NCBI RefSeq assembly: GCF_021043395.1
Contig: NZ_JAJNKE010000010.1
Coordinates: 1-64,000, forward strand
Length of the DNA: 64,000 nucleotides
Source of the DNA: Clostridium guangxiense
GTDB lineage: Bacteria > Bacillota > Clostridia > Clostridiales > Clostridiaceae
Direction: 5' to 3'
Shown one piece after another: positions 9,467-18,441 of the stretch; position 1 is the stretch's first letter, and every line of letters begins with the position of its first letter. Both the position numbers and the translations under genes were made by a program. The notes under the pieces were generated by a model. The model saw nothing but the letters and a program-made list of their open reading frames with translations, had not been told where the DNA came from and did no database searches.

Positions 9467-9491
9467 AATATAGAAAGCGAGTACTTTCTAT
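9467..9491 (-). terminator. Terminator after the PadR gene
   Basis: Read on the minus strand, ATAGAAAG, a 6-base loop and CTTTCTAT are followed by ATTTTTT. It lies 16 bases past the padR stop, so the pump gene is probably transcribed from its own promoter. Confidence 0.6.
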
Positions 9492-9506
9492 AAAAGCATA
9501 TGTAAT

Positions 9507-10037
9507 TTATACATCATAGTGTTTTAATACTTTTGAAGACCATTTTTCTAAAAGGTCATATAAATCTTTGTAGAGATCAAGAAGTAAAAATGCATGATCT
9601 GGTGTTTCTGTGATTTTTAGTTGCTTATCATAGTTAAAGTTCATTTGAGTCTTGGCTTCATTTATATTTTTTTTAAAGTTTAATAAAAGTTCTTTTCTTT
9701 TTTCCAAAGGGGCTTTTTCTATATTAGTTAAGAAGGCATTAAAATCAAAATATATATGTCCGATGTTATTTGAACTATATTCCATTAGTTCACTAAAATA
9801 AGAAAGACCTTTTTCGTTTATAGAATAAATTGTTTTTTCTGGCATTTCCCCTTCTTTAACAGTTCTTGAATCTAGGTAGCCCTTTTTGTATAACTTAACT
9901 ATGTTTTTATATATTGCAGGGCTGCTGATTTTTAACCAATAATGAAGATGCCAGGTTTCAAATTCCTTAACCATTTCATAAGCACTTTTTTCATTATGCT
10001 GTAAATACCCAAGTATTATTAAATCTATCTGAGACAA
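9507..10037 (-). CDS. PadR family transcriptional regulator
   Basis: A 176-residue regulator. The N-terminal PadR winged helix covers about residues 5-85 (LIILGYLQHNEKSAYEMV, then SPAIYKNIVKLYKKGYL). A helical C-terminal dimerisation part (Vir-C-like) includes a KAPLEKRKELLLNF helix. These proteins repress genes for detoxification or efflux and release DNA on binding a ligand. The promoter at 10069-10097 is overlapped by a long palindrome, and a shorter copy precedes the adjacent MFS pump. I therefore infer autorepression and ligand-induced efflux. The ligand is unknown. Confidence 0.88.
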   Translation of the reverse strand: MSQIDLIILGYLQHNEKSAYEMVKEFETWHLHYWLKISSPAIYKNIVKLYKKGYLDSRTVKEGEMPEKTIYSINEKGLSYFSELMEYSSNNIGHIYFDFNAFLTNIEKAPLEKRKELLLNFKKNINEAKTQMNFNYDKQLKITETPDHAFLLLDLYKDLYDLLEKWSSKVLKHYDV

Positions 10038-10056
10038 ATTATCACCCCTATGTTAC

Positions 10057-10097
10057 ATACTACTATAAAGTATAGTAGTATAATATATTTATGTCAA
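10057..10097 (-). promoter_or_regulatory. padR promoter with overlapping palindromic operator
   Basis: On the minus strand TTGACA (10092-10097) and TATACT (10069-10074) are 17 bases apart, a good sigma-A promoter. An 11-bp palindrome with a 3-base spacer (10057-10081, half-site ATACTACTATA) covers the -10 box and is the likely operator for PadR autorepression. Confidence 0.7.
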
Positions 10098-10137
10098 TAG
10101 CTAAAAATAAGTTTTTAGTTTTTTAGCAATTTGCCTC

Positions 10138-10184
10138 TTAGATTTATTAATTTTCTTTAACATCTCAAAATACAGTTACTTCAC
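10138..10184. repeat. Inverted arm left of the ferric-reductase-like gene
   Basis: This 47-base segment is the inverse of 11585-11631 with few mismatches. The best part is 10156-10184 against 11585-11613, with two differences in 29 bases. The two arms bracket the reductase gene and belong to repeat family B. Confidence 0.65.
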
Positions 10185-10310
10185 CTTCTTTTTTTCTCAG
10201 CAAACTTTAAGGTTATTCTAAGCTTATATTAAATTTAGGGGAGTATAGTTAAAGAAAATTAAGAATAAAAACTTGTGTATATATAAAGTTAGCAAAGGAG
10301 GAAATATAAA

Positions 10311-11579
10311 ATGAAGAAAAAGTCTGGGATTTTAATTGTAATATTAAGTATATTTGTAACGGCAGTTTTATGGGGGAGCTCTAAACCTACTAGGACAATT
10401 CCAGTTGTAACTCAGTATTCTGAACTTTTAGCTTCTTTGGCACTTTTAGCTTTTGCCTTTATAAATTTTATTTCTACAAGGAATAAAATTTTAGATGATA
10501 TATTTGATGGATTAGATAAATCTTATATATACCATAAATATTTAAGTATTTCAGCACTTTTATTGGTTGTAATTCACGATATAACGATAAGTATTGGAAA
10601 AAGAGTTCAAAGAAGTGAAGGAATTAGAATACCTAGAGATCCATATGCAATGTATGGAAGCTTTAGCTTATATTTATTTGTAATTCTTATACTTGCGGCT
10701 ATTTTGTTAAAAAAACTTAATTATGAAAGATGGAAAAACATACACAAATTTATGATTATTGCTTATGCAATGGGAATTTATCATTATTACGGAAGTTCAG
10801 ATTATGCTGCATTATCGTTTAGCGTATTTAGCATTTGGATGAATATTGTAAATATAATAGGAATTTTATCAGCTGTGTATAGTGTTTTTATATATGAAAG
10901 AGCAGCGTTTAAATATCGATTTAAGGTTTCTAAATTAAATGTAGTTGCAAATGGAACTTTAGAGATTACAGGAAGTTCACTTGGAAAAAGTATGAGCTTT
11001 AAGCCTGGACAGTTTGCGTTTTTGAAAATAAATGGTGGAAAAAATAACTTTACATCTCATCCATTTACAATAAGTGAAGCCCCAAAAGAAGATGAAATTC
11101 AATTTACAATTAAGGGGCTTGGAGATCATACAAAGGATTTATTTGAAACTCTTAAGGTTGGGGATGAATTTTCTGTGGAAGGACCTCATGGAAAGTTTGA
11201 CTATAAAAATGGACTTAAAGATCAAATATGGATTGCTGGTGGAATTGGAGTTACTCCCTTTAGAAGTTTTCTTCAAGGGGACATTCCTCAAAATTATTCT
11301 ATTGATTTTTTCTATGCGTATAATAATTCAGAAGAGGGCGCTTACGTGGAAGAATTAAAAACTTTAGTTAACAACAAAAATGTTAGATTGCACCTTGTTA
11401 ATTCTAAGGAAAAAGGTTTTTTAACAGTAGATAAAATATTTCAAGAGGTTAAGATTACAGAAAAATTTGATGTTTACTTCTGTGGCCCTAAACCTATGAG
11501 AGAAGCTCTAAAAAAGCAGTTTGAGAGCAGTAAGGTGAGTCTCAATGAGCTCCACTATGAAAACTTTCAATTTAAATAA
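10311..11579 (+). CDS. Ferric-reductase-like membrane flavoprotein
   Basis: A 422-residue protein with an N-terminal half of about six membrane helices of the ferric reductase-like type (His residues in YIYHKYLSISALLLVVIHD and NIHKFMIIAY could bind haem). The C-terminal half is a ferredoxin-NADP reductase module: SHPFTISEAP for flavin binding near residue 255 and GGIGVTPFRSF plus FCGPKPMREAL for NAD(P)H. It should move electrons from NAD(P)H to an acceptor at or across the membrane, possibly ferric iron or oxygen species. The ATG follows AAAGGAGG. It is a single gene bracketed by family B inverted repeat arms, a sign that it may have been acquired or moved with them. Confidence 0.82.
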   Translation: MKKKSGILIVILSIFVTAVLWGSSKPTRTIPVVTQYSELLASLALLAFAFINFISTRNKILDDIFDGLDKSYIYHKYLSISALLLVVIHDITISIGKRVQRSEGIRIPRDPYAMYGSFSLYLFVILILAAILLKKLNYERWKNIHKFMIIAYAMGIYHYYGSSDYAALSFSVFSIWMNIVNIIGILSAVYSVFIYERAAFKYRFKVSKLNVVANGTLEITGSSLGKSMSFKPGQFAFLKINGGKNNFTSHPFTISEAPKEDEIQFTIKGLGDHTKDLFETLKVGDEFSVEGPHGKFDYKNGLKDQIWIAGGIGVTPFRSFLQGDIPQNYSIDFFYAYNNSEEGAYVEELKTLVNNKNVRLHLVNSKEKGFLTVDKIFQEVKITEKFDVYFCGPKPMREALKKQFESSKVSLNELHYENFQFK

Positions 11580-11584
11580 AAATT

Positions 11585-11837
11585 GCGAAGTAACAGTATT
11601 TTGAGATGTTAAATGAAAACTATAAATCTAAATCATCTCTTCAATACTGTTACTTCGCTAAGCCGGAAATTCAAGGTGGATTTTTCTCCGTTTCTCTACG
11701 AAAAATGCACTGTAAACATGGTTAAACAATATAATTTAATAGACATATCATATGTAAATTGGTTACAAAGATTCATGCCTAAAATTCCGTAGGTACGGAG
11801 GGATTTTTTCCTTGCACTACATTGTTACTTCGCACCA
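11585..11837. repeat. Dispersed repeat family B, copy 1
   Basis: A 16-bp perfect inverted repeat (arms 11585-11600 and 11643-11658, GCGAAGTAACAGTATT) is followed by a module shared with 20926-21085: TTTCTCCGTTTCTCTACG near 11695, and AATTCCGTAGGTACGGAGG followed by TTTTTTCCTTGCACTAC near 11783-11821. It ends with GTTACTTCGCAC, apparently the end of a second, mostly lost palindrome. The first hairpin may also stop transcription from the reductase gene. Confidence 0.75.
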
Positions 11838-11839
11838 TT

Positions 11840-12763
11840 TTATTGTTCGTGAATAACAAGTTCTAAAACATCTGGACGTGAATAGTGGCCTGTTCCATCA
11901 AATTCCATACGGCTAAGCGGAACCTTGTCCATATCGATGGCTATGTAGATAATTTCTTCTTTGTCCCATACAGGGTCTTTTACGTAATGTCCAAATGGAT
12001 CGATAATGCAGCTGCCGCCGGTAAGAACTTTGTCTGGTAATTTTGCTATTTCATCTGGACAATGGAAGATATCAGGATACATATCTTTTGTGACATATTG
12101 ATTTACATTAATTACATAGCAGTGTCCTTCTAGTGCTATGTGACGTATTGTAGTTTGCCATTCTTCATTGTTGTTTGTGTTAGGTGCAAGATAAAGTGTG
12201 ACTCCTTTCTCATAAAGAGCAACACGTGCTAAAGGCATATAATTTTCCCAGCATATCAAACTACCCATGTTTCCAAAGGGGGTATCGATGATAGGAAATC
12301 CACCTTCATAGCCATCCCCCCAGATAAAACGTTCTGCACCAGTTGGCTTTAATTTACGATGTTTGTAGGCAAGTTTTCCATCTGGTGAGAAAATGAGATT
12401 GGTACAATAAAGAGTACAGGTGTTGATATCTCTTTCTGTAATACCAATACTAACATAAGCATGTACTTCACCAGCTGCTTTGGCAATGCGGTCTGTATCA
12501 GTACTTGGTACAATAACAGAATTGTCGTAATAAACCTTCCAGTCTTTTCTGCCTTCCTCGTTGCGATTGCCTATAGTAAAGCCAAAGGTCATTCCATATG
12601 GATAGCAAGGAATAAAAGATTCTGGAAAGACAATTAAATTGACATCTTGCTTTCCAGCTTCAAGAATTTCCTGAACAACTTTATCAATAGTTGCATCTTT
12701 ATTAAACATAACAGGTGCTGCTTGCACAAGAGCAACTTTGCAATTTTTTTCTAATTGTTTCAA
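11840..12763 (-). CDS. Nitrilase (carbon-nitrogen hydrolase family)
   Basis: A 307-residue carbon-nitrogen hydrolase most like true nitrilases and cyanide-hydrolysing enzymes, which convert nitriles to carboxylic acids and ammonia. The catalytic triad is clear: Glu in VFPESFIPCYP, Lys in HRKLKPT and Cys in ICWENYMPLAR. The CWENYMP signature is characteristic of the nitrilase branch rather than amidases. It is divergent from a MocR-type regulator gene, with a 118-base shared control region, so that protein probably regulates it. The base composition is slightly less AT-rich than its neighbours by eye, which may hint at transfer. Confidence 0.87.
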   Translation of the reverse strand: MKQLEKNCKVALVQAAPVMFNKDATIDKVVQEILEAGKQDVNLIVFPESFIPCYPYGMTFGFTIGNRNEEGRKDWKVYYDNSVIVPSTDTDRIAKAAGEVHAYVSIGITERDINTCTLYCTNLIFSPDGKLAYKHRKLKPTGAERFIWGDGYEGGFPIIDTPFGNMGSLICWENYMPLARVALYEKGVTLYLAPNTNNNEEWQTTIRHIALEGHCYVINVNQYVTKDMYPDIFHCPDEIAKLPDKVLTGGSCIIDPFGHYVKDPVWDKEEIIYIAIDMDKVPLSRMEFDGTGHYSRPDVLELVIHEQ

Positions 12764-12808
12764 GCTTAATACCCCCTTTATACTTGTGTGATTTATATTT
12801 TGATTATA

Positions 12809-12858
12809 TTATAGTATAATTTCAGTATCAATTAATAAAATCTCAATCTGTTATAGTA
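12809..12858. promoter_or_regulatory. Divergent control region with direct repeats
   Basis: TTATAGTA occurs at 12809-12816 and 12851-12858, 42 bases apart in the same direction, and a TATAAT lies at 12815-12820. MocR-type regulators often bind spaced direct repeats, so these are candidate sites controlling the nitrilase and the regulator. Function is inferred. Confidence 0.4.
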
Positions 12859-12881
12859 CAAAATCAAGGGAGCTGTTTAAA

Positions 12882-14258
12882 TTGCTAAAGTACCAATTGA
12901 TTGCTAAATATATCAAAGATGAAATTTCAAGCGGAAGTTTGGCGGCAAAGAAAAAATTACCGTCACTTAGAAGGGTATCTGAATTGTTTGATTGCAGTGT
13001 TGGTACAGTTTTAAAAGCTTATACTGAACTTGAAAAGGAGCATATAGTTTATTCTTTATCCAAAAGTGGTTATTATGTACTAGAAAGTGATCTTTTTAAT
13101 AATAATTCATATGACAACTCTTTAATTGATTTCTCATCTGGAGCTCCAGATATTAAAACTTTGCCTTATAAAAAATTTCAACATTGCTTAAATAATGCTA
13201 TAGAACTTTATAAAGAAAATCTGTTTACATATTCTAATCCAAGAGGACTTAATTCATTAATACAGGTTCTAACTAAGCATCTAGAGGAATATCAAGTATT
13301 TACTAAGCCTGAGAATATTGTTATAACTACAGGTTCTCAGCAAGCATTAAATATCTTAACAAATATGTCATTTCCAAATGGAAATTCTAAGGTACTTGTG
13401 GAACAACCAACTTACTATGGAATGATTAGAACCCTAGAATTAAATAATATTCCTACCGTGGGAATTGAAAGAAGATTTAATGGCATAAATCTTGAAAAAT
13501 TAGAAAGGCTGTTTAAATACGGCAGCATTAAATTCTTTTATACTATTCCTAGATTTCACAACCCAACAGGAAATTCATATACTAGGCAGGAAAAAGAGGC
13601 AATTGCAAAAATGGCTGAAAAATATAATGTATATATTGTTGAAGATGATATTATGGCGGATTTAGAAACAGATAAGAAATCTGATCCTATATTTGCTTAT
13701 GACACTTCTTCAAAAGTAATTTATTTAAAAAGCTATTCTAAAATTCTTATGCCTGGTTTAAGAATTGCGGCAGTTATATTGCCTAAATTACTTATAAATA
13801 CTTTTCTAGAATATAAAAAATGGTTAGATATGAATAGTCCAATATTATCTCAAGGTGCTTTAGAAATTTATTTGAAAAGCGACATGCTAAGTAAACACAG
13901 AAAAAAAATGAGCAAATTGTATTCTGATAGAATGAGCTGCTTAGAAAATACTCTTTCGTCACTTAAACAATCTAAAATAAAATGGAATGTCCCTAAGTCT
14001 GGGTATTTTGCTTGTATTTATATAGATAATAAATTGAGATATGACAAAATAATGAGCACATTATCAAATCAAAATATACAATTGTTAGATACAAGGACTT
14101 GTTTTTTGAGAGAATATAAAACTGATAATTATTTTAGGATTAGCATAAGTAAAACGAATGAAGAGAAGATTAAGAGAGGTATTCCTGTAGTAATAGATAC
14201 TATACAAAAATATTTAACTGATGACAATGAAAGTTTTGATTCTTATCCTAAAATATAA
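12882..14258 (+). CDS. MocR-type regulator (GntR DNA-binding domain fused to aminotransferase fold)
   Basis: A 458-residue fusion. Residues 1-70 are a GntR winged helix (KKKLPSLRRVSELF, then SVGTVLKAYTELE). Residues about 80-445 are a type I PLP aminotransferase fold. The PLP lysine is in YLKSYSKILMPGLRIA, and a VEDDIMADL motif holds the Asp that contacts the PLP ring nitrogen. MocR proteins sense PLP or an amino compound and act as transcription factors. It starts with TTG after an AAGGGAG site. It is divergent from the nitrilase gene, its most likely target. It could instead have aminotransferase activity, but the fused DNA-binding domain argues for regulation. Confidence 0.87.
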   Translation: MLKYQLIAKYIKDEISSGSLAAKKKLPSLRRVSELFDCSVGTVLKAYTELEKEHIVYSLSKSGYYVLESDLFNNNSYDNSLIDFSSGAPDIKTLPYKKFQHCLNNAIELYKENLFTYSNPRGLNSLIQVLTKHLEEYQVFTKPENIVITTGSQQALNILTNMSFPNGNSKVLVEQPTYYGMIRTLELNNIPTVGIERRFNGINLEKLERLFKYGSIKFFYTIPRFHNPTGNSYTRQEKEAIAKMAEKYNVYIVEDDIMADLETDKKSDPIFAYDTSSKVIYLKSYSKILMPGLRIAAVILPKLLINTFLEYKKWLDMNSPILSQGALEIYLKSDMLSKHRKKMSKLYSDRMSCLENTLSSLKQSKIKWNVPKSGYFACIYIDNKLRYDKIMSTLSNQNIQLLDTRTCFLREYKTDNYFRISISKTNEEKIKRGIPVVIDTIQKYLTDDNESFDSYPKI

Positions 14259-14295
14259 GAGCATAACCAATAAAATGGCTGTGCTCTTTATTTTA
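14258..14295 (+). terminator. Rho-independent terminator
   Basis: AGAGCATAACC and GGCTGTGCTCT pair imperfectly around an 8-base loop and are followed by TTATTTTATT, immediately after the MocR-type gene. Confidence 0.6.
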
Positions 14296-14427
14296 TTAAT
14301 ACGCATTAATATTTAATTTAACAAGTATTTTTGATTTTAGAATAGGAAGAAATATGTATACTTATAAATTTTAGGCAAATAGGTTTTTAGTCAACATTGA
14401 AATGTATGATATTCATTTGAATTATGC

Positions 14428-14456
14428 TTGACTTGAGTATACGACACGAGTATAAT
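14428..14456 (+). promoter_or_regulatory. Sigma-A promoter of the DUF6323/DUF6179-like operon
   Basis: TTGACT (14428-14433) and TATAAT (14451-14456) are 17 bases apart. GAGTATA occurs twice (14435-14441 and 14449-14455), which may be a regulator half-site overlapping the -10 box. The first gene starts 80 bases downstream. Confidence 0.65.
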
Positions 14457-14535
14457 TATTGTACTACTGAAATTATATTATACCACATTTCAAAATAAAA
14501 GTCAATAGTAAAATTGAAAAAAGGGGTGCTTTTTT

Positions 14536-14973
14536 ATGAATATACCTGATATTTTTACTTTGGAACAAGCAAGTTTAAATGAATTTTATGCTAATGAATT
14601 ACTTCAAACTAATGAAGAAACTGAAAAATATGGCTTGGTGCTGACTTTAGAGGATGCAAAGCAAATTATAAAACAAAGAAGAAAAACACTTAAAGGTTAT
14701 GGGAGAATCGATTTAAATTTTGATGTTGTGAAAAAAATAATTAAGATTTTTAGTTCATCAACCTTTATAAATGATGAAAATTATGTAGATATTATAATTG
14801 GTCTCCAGGAAACTTTTTATTATTTAAAGAATGAAACAGAAGATCAAATTGGTGATGATAAGTTAATTAATATAATGAAAAACTTGTTTGAAAATTCCTG
14901 TGAGGGTTCTCTTGAATTATTGAATAGTAGATTAGAAGAATTTTCGAGAACTTTTAGAAAGAATTTATGTTAG
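14536..14973 (+). CDS. Uncharacterised protein, DUF6323-like
   Basis: A 145-residue cytoplasmic protein without recognisable catalytic motifs. A conserved-looking segment is NELLQTNEETEKYGLVLT (about residues 19-36), followed by helical sequence to the end. From memory it resembles the DUF6323 family of Firmicutes, often found next to a DUF6179 protein, as here. The ATG follows AAGGGG, and the next gene starts 12 bases after this stop. Function is unknown; the strict pairing suggests that the two proteins act together. Confidence 0.65.
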   Translation: MNIPDIFTLEQASLNEFYANELLQTNEETEKYGLVLTLEDAKQIIKQRRKTLKGYGRIDLNFDVVKKIIKIFSSSTFINDENYVDIIIGLQETFYYLKNETEDQIGDDKLINIMKNLFENSCEGSLELLNSRLEEFSRTFRKNLC

Positions 14974-14985
14974 GGAGATGATGGT

Positions 14986-16410
14986 GTGATTTTAAAGCTT
15001 AAAAATAAGGTGTTGGTAAATAGCGAGGGAAAGATAAACGTTAAAAAGTTAAATAAAAATCAATATATAATTTCGCTTTTTAAAGAAGCAATAAAAATTG
15101 GATTAATGAGTGAGAATGAAATAATTAGAGTTCAAGTTGATATAATGAATTTGCTAAAAGATTTAATTTTAAGATATACAAAAGGGGAAAGCACTTCTGT
15201 CACTGTAGAAACCTCTGAAAGTTTGCTTAATTCCATTTTATATGCGATAGATTTTTATATGCTTAAAATGGATAGTCCAGAAGCAGCAGTTATGGAACTA
15301 AAAGAAAAAAGTATAAAACAAATATACGAAAACGGTATTGAGCTTATTAGAAATTGTATAATTGATACAAAAAAGTTGTATGGAAAAATAAAGAGAAACA
15401 AGCTTAGGATTGAGCTTGAACCTTATAATACTACGATAGAAGAAATTTTATGTTTTTTTGAAGAATATAATATAGTTTTTGGAGCACATAATGGAATGGG
15501 TAGCATAGATTATCCCTTGGTATTTGACGATATGACAGTAAGAGGAGTTTCATATATTAAAAATTATTTAGAGCATTTAGAAATTGAAACTGAATTTTGC
15601 AGGTTGTTTAGCGAAAAAGAGATTAATAGAATCTTAGTTGGTTATGAAAAAATGTGCAGGTTAAGCCATAACATAGAGTTAATAAATATATTTGAAATTT
15701 TAATAAATAATTCTTTATTTTCTGTTTTATGCGGTAATGAAGCAAGGCAGCTAAATATAACAAAATATCAATTTAATAAGATGAATGAAAAACTTAAGAG
15801 GCTTACCCAGGTAGATGGACTTATAAATGATGCTATATTCAGGATAGTTGATGAGTTAAGGATAAAAAATGAATTTCTTATAGGATATATAAATAATTAC
15901 AAGAAGTTATTTGAAAAGAGGCTTATAAGCGTATTAAAAAATAACCGCTTAGATACTTTTATAGTGGTAGAGAATAAAGAAGAAGTAAAATACACTTTTG
16001 CTTTTGATGAAGGAAAAAGGATGAGTGAAGGTGAATTTAATTCAATGGTAAAAAGAATAATGAAGGTATCAAAAATTGAAGATAAGATTGAAATTATAAA
16101 TTCAAATGTCAATTCACTTCAGGACTTCATTGATGTTTTTAACTGCGATTGTTTTTTTGGAGAAGAATTCGAAAAGGTGTTTGATTCACTTTCTGATATT
16201 GAACTTGCCATTTTTGTAAAAGTAGTGTTTTATGAGGAACTTAGGAATGAAACAGCTGATTTATCAATTATTATATATCAGAAGAGAGACGTTGAGGCTG
16301 AATGGCAGGAACATTTCATTAAATTTATGGAAGGGTTATGCAGGGAGAGAATGGCTAAAATTGAAGAAGTGCTTGATAAAATAGACTATGAGGAAATTAA
16401 ATTTTACTAA
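14986..16410 (+). CDS. Uncharacterised protein, DUF6179-like
   Basis: A 474-residue, mainly helical, soluble-looking protein with no membrane segment. It starts with GTG behind AGGGAGATG. Recognisable features are an FGAHNGMGSIDYPLVFDDMTVRGVSYI stretch near residue 165, given here only as a landmark, and a C-terminal acidic helix. It resembles DUF6179 proteins from memory, the usual partner of DUF6323. Both are transcribed from the strong promoter at 14428-14456. No function is known to me; with no phage or mobile genes beside it, a housekeeping or sporulation role is as likely as defence. Confidence 0.6.
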   Translation: MILKLKNKVLVNSEGKINVKKLNKNQYIISLFKEAIKIGLMSENEIIRVQVDIMNLLKDLILRYTKGESTSVTVETSESLLNSILYAIDFYMLKMDSPEAAVMELKEKSIKQIYENGIELIRNCIIDTKKLYGKIKRNKLRIELEPYNTTIEEILCFFEEYNIVFGAHNGMGSIDYPLVFDDMTVRGVSYIKNYLEHLEIETEFCRLFSEKEINRILVGYEKMCRLSHNIELINIFEILINNSLFSVLCGNEARQLNITKYQFNKMNEKLKRLTQVDGLINDAIFRIVDELRIKNEFLIGYINNYKKLFEKRLISVLKNNRLDTFIVVENKEEVKYTFAFDEGKRMSEGEFNSMVKRIMKVSKIEDKIEIINSNVNSLQDFIDVFNCDCFFGEEFEKVFDSLSDIELAIFVKVVFYEELRNETADLSIIIYQKRDVEAEWQEHFIKFMEGLCRERMAKIEEVLDKIDYEEIKFY

Positions 16411-16558
16411 AAGTATTATTTTAAATTCACCTATATAAATACAATATTACAAATGTACATTACAAGTTTCAAGGTCCCAGATGGTTCTGAAATGTTTATG
16501 AACGTAGGCAAGCATGATATAATAAAAACAAATTTTAGATTTTTACGGGGGACATAGG

Positions 16559-17260
16559 ATGAGTAGTGAAAAAATTCTTGTAGTAGATGACGATAAAGAA
16601 ATACTTAGTTTAATAGAGTTTAACCTAAAAAATGAAGACTATAGCATATTAAAAGCTTGCAATGGTGAGGAAGCCCTTAAACTTGTAGAAAGCACAGATA
16701 TTCAATTAATAATACTTGATATAATGATGCCTAAGGTTGACGGCATGGAGGTTTGCAGAAGAGTTAGAATGACGAAAAACATTCCAATTATAATACTGAG
16801 TGCAAAATCTTCTGAGATAGATAAAGTTATTGGCTTAAGTACAGGAGCAGATGATTATGTAATAAAACCCTTTAGTACGGTAGAACTTATTGCAAGAGTT
16901 AAAGCTCAGCTTAGAAGGTATATGTATTTAAGCGGTAATAGCAATGAAAAAGCAGAAGATACTGTAATAAACCTTAATGGTCTGCAAATCAATAAAGAAA
17001 CTTTTGAGGTTAAAGTTTATGGAAAAGAAATTAATCTGACCAAAACAGAATATGAAATTGTTCTCTTGATGGCAGAAAATTCTAACAGAGTTTTTCCTCT
17101 AGAAGAAATTTTTGAAAGAGTATGGAAGGAAAAATATTTCCAGGGCAATAATACGGTTATGGTTCATATAGCTAGAATTAGAGAAAAACTTGAAGAAAAC
17201 CCTAGGGAACCTAAAATCATAAAAACTGTCTGGGGGGTTGGCTATAAAATTGAAAGCTAA
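16559..17260 (+). CDS. Response regulator, OmpR family
   Basis: A 233-residue transcription factor with a receiver domain (residues 1-120) and a C-terminal OmpR winged helix (about 135-232). The phospho-acceptor is Asp54 (IILDIMMP), the acidic pocket is VVDDD near residue 10, and the conserved Lys is in VIKPFS. The ATG follows a GGGGGA site. The sensor kinase gene overlaps its end, so they form a two-component system. A serine hydrolase gene follows and is the obvious candidate target, which would suggest a cell-wall or antibiotic stress response. Confidence 0.92.
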   Translation: MSSEKILVVDDDKEILSLIEFNLKNEDYSILKACNGEEALKLVESTDIQLIILDIMMPKVDGMEVCRRVRMTKNIPIIILSAKSSEIDKVIGLSTGADDYVIKPFSTVELIARVKAQLRRYMYLSGNSNEKAEDTVINLNGLQINKETFEVKVYGKEINLTKTEYEIVLLMAENSNRVFPLEEIFERVWKEKYFQGNNTVMVHIARIREKLEENPREPKIIKTVWGVGYKIES

Positions 17261-18353
17261 TTTATTTAAAGGAATTCAATTTAAAATACTAAAAGCTTTT
17301 ATGTTAAGTATTTTTTTATCGGCAATATTAACTACTTTTATGTTATTTAAATTTTTAAAGTCAGCATATAATGTCAATTATAATAGTAGTGGCGAATGGG
17401 CTAATAATCATTTAAAGCTTACTGCATATATCATGATTGTATCATTTATTATTTTTGTTATTATAACTACTGCGTTTTTTTATATATTTACAAGAAAAAT
17501 AATTTATAACATAAATGATATAAATGAAAACATCAATGAGATTTCAAAGGGGAATTTTAAGGTTAATATTAAAGTAAATACAAAAGATGAGATAGGGCAA
17601 ATAGCTAATAATATTAATATTATGTCAAGAAAGCTTGAGGAGTTAATTGAAAAAGATCGTGAAAATGAAAGAATGAAAAATGAAATGATAAGTAATATTT
17701 CACATGATATAAGAACTCCGTTAACATCAGTTATAGGATATGTAGAAGCTATGAAAAAATTAGGTTACAAGGATAAGGAAGCCTCAGATAACTGCATGGA
17801 GATTATATTGAAAAAATGTGATGAACTAAAAAAACTAGTGAATGACTTACTTGAGTATACAAGCATTAATTTTAAAGGGATTAATATAAAAAAAGATAAG
17901 TTAAGCATAACGGATGTATTGGAGCAGATAATGATTGGCTTTATTCCAATGCTTGAAAAATCTAATATGACATTTAATATAAAAGCACCTTATGAAAAGA
18001 TATTCATTAGTGGGGATGTTCATTTAATACTAAGGCTTTTTGAAAATATTATAAATAACAATATTTTTTATGGAGGCCAGGGGAAGAAGCTAGATATTGA
18101 AATTAGTCAATTTAAAAGTATGGCTTCTGTGAGTATAAAAAATTACGGTAAGAAGATACCAAAAGAAGATATACCCTATATATTTGAAAGATTCTTTAGA
18201 AGTGAAAAATCAAGAAACAACAACACTGGGGGTAAGGGAATGGGACTTGCTATAGCTAAAAGTATTGCAGAGGTTCATAAAGGTGATATTAAAGTTACGA
18301 GCAGCGATACTGAAACAGTTTTTCAAATATTACTGCCAATTTCACAATCGTAA
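17250..18353 (+). CDS. Sensor histidine kinase
   Basis: A membrane sensor kinase of about 367 residues. Two transmembrane helices near residues 15-35 and 58-82 enclose a very short extracellular loop of about 20 residues. A HAMP domain follows, then HisKA with the phospho-acceptor His152 (SHDIRTPL), and a HATPase domain with the N box (ENIINNN) and G box (GGKGMGLAIA). The tiny loop is typical of intramembrane-sensing kinases that watch the membrane or a transporter. TTG at 17250 lies 12 bases after a GGGGGG run; a TTG at 17238 directly abuts that run. It overlaps the regulator gene. Confidence 0.9.
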   Translation: MKANLFKGIQFKILKAFMLSIFLSAILTTFMLFKFLKSAYNVNYNSSGEWANNHLKLTAYIMIVSFIIFVIITTAFFYIFTRKIIYNINDINENINEISKGNFKVNIKVNTKDEIGQIANNINIMSRKLEELIEKDRENERMKNEMISNISHDIRTPLTSVIGYVEAMKKLGYKDKEASDNCMEIILKKCDELKKLVNDLLEYTSINFKGINIKKDKLSITDVLEQIMIGFIPMLEKSNMTFNIKAPYEKIFISGDVHLILRLFENIINNNIFYGGQGKKLDIEISQFKSMASVSIKNYGKKIPKEDIPYIFERFFRSEKSRNNNTGGKGMGLAIAKSIAEVHKGDIKVTSSDTETVFQILLPISQS

Positions 18354-18441
18354 GGTTTTCGTAAGAATTTATTAAATGTTTCGTAAGATGTTTTTTGTAA
18401 ATTTATCTTAAAGTTAAGTTTACAGAGGAGAGGAACAAATT

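Noticed and set aside
9471-9490. Palindrome TAGAAAG/CTTTCTA as a second operator
   Set aside because: It is followed by a U run on the minus strand just after padR, so a terminator explains it better.
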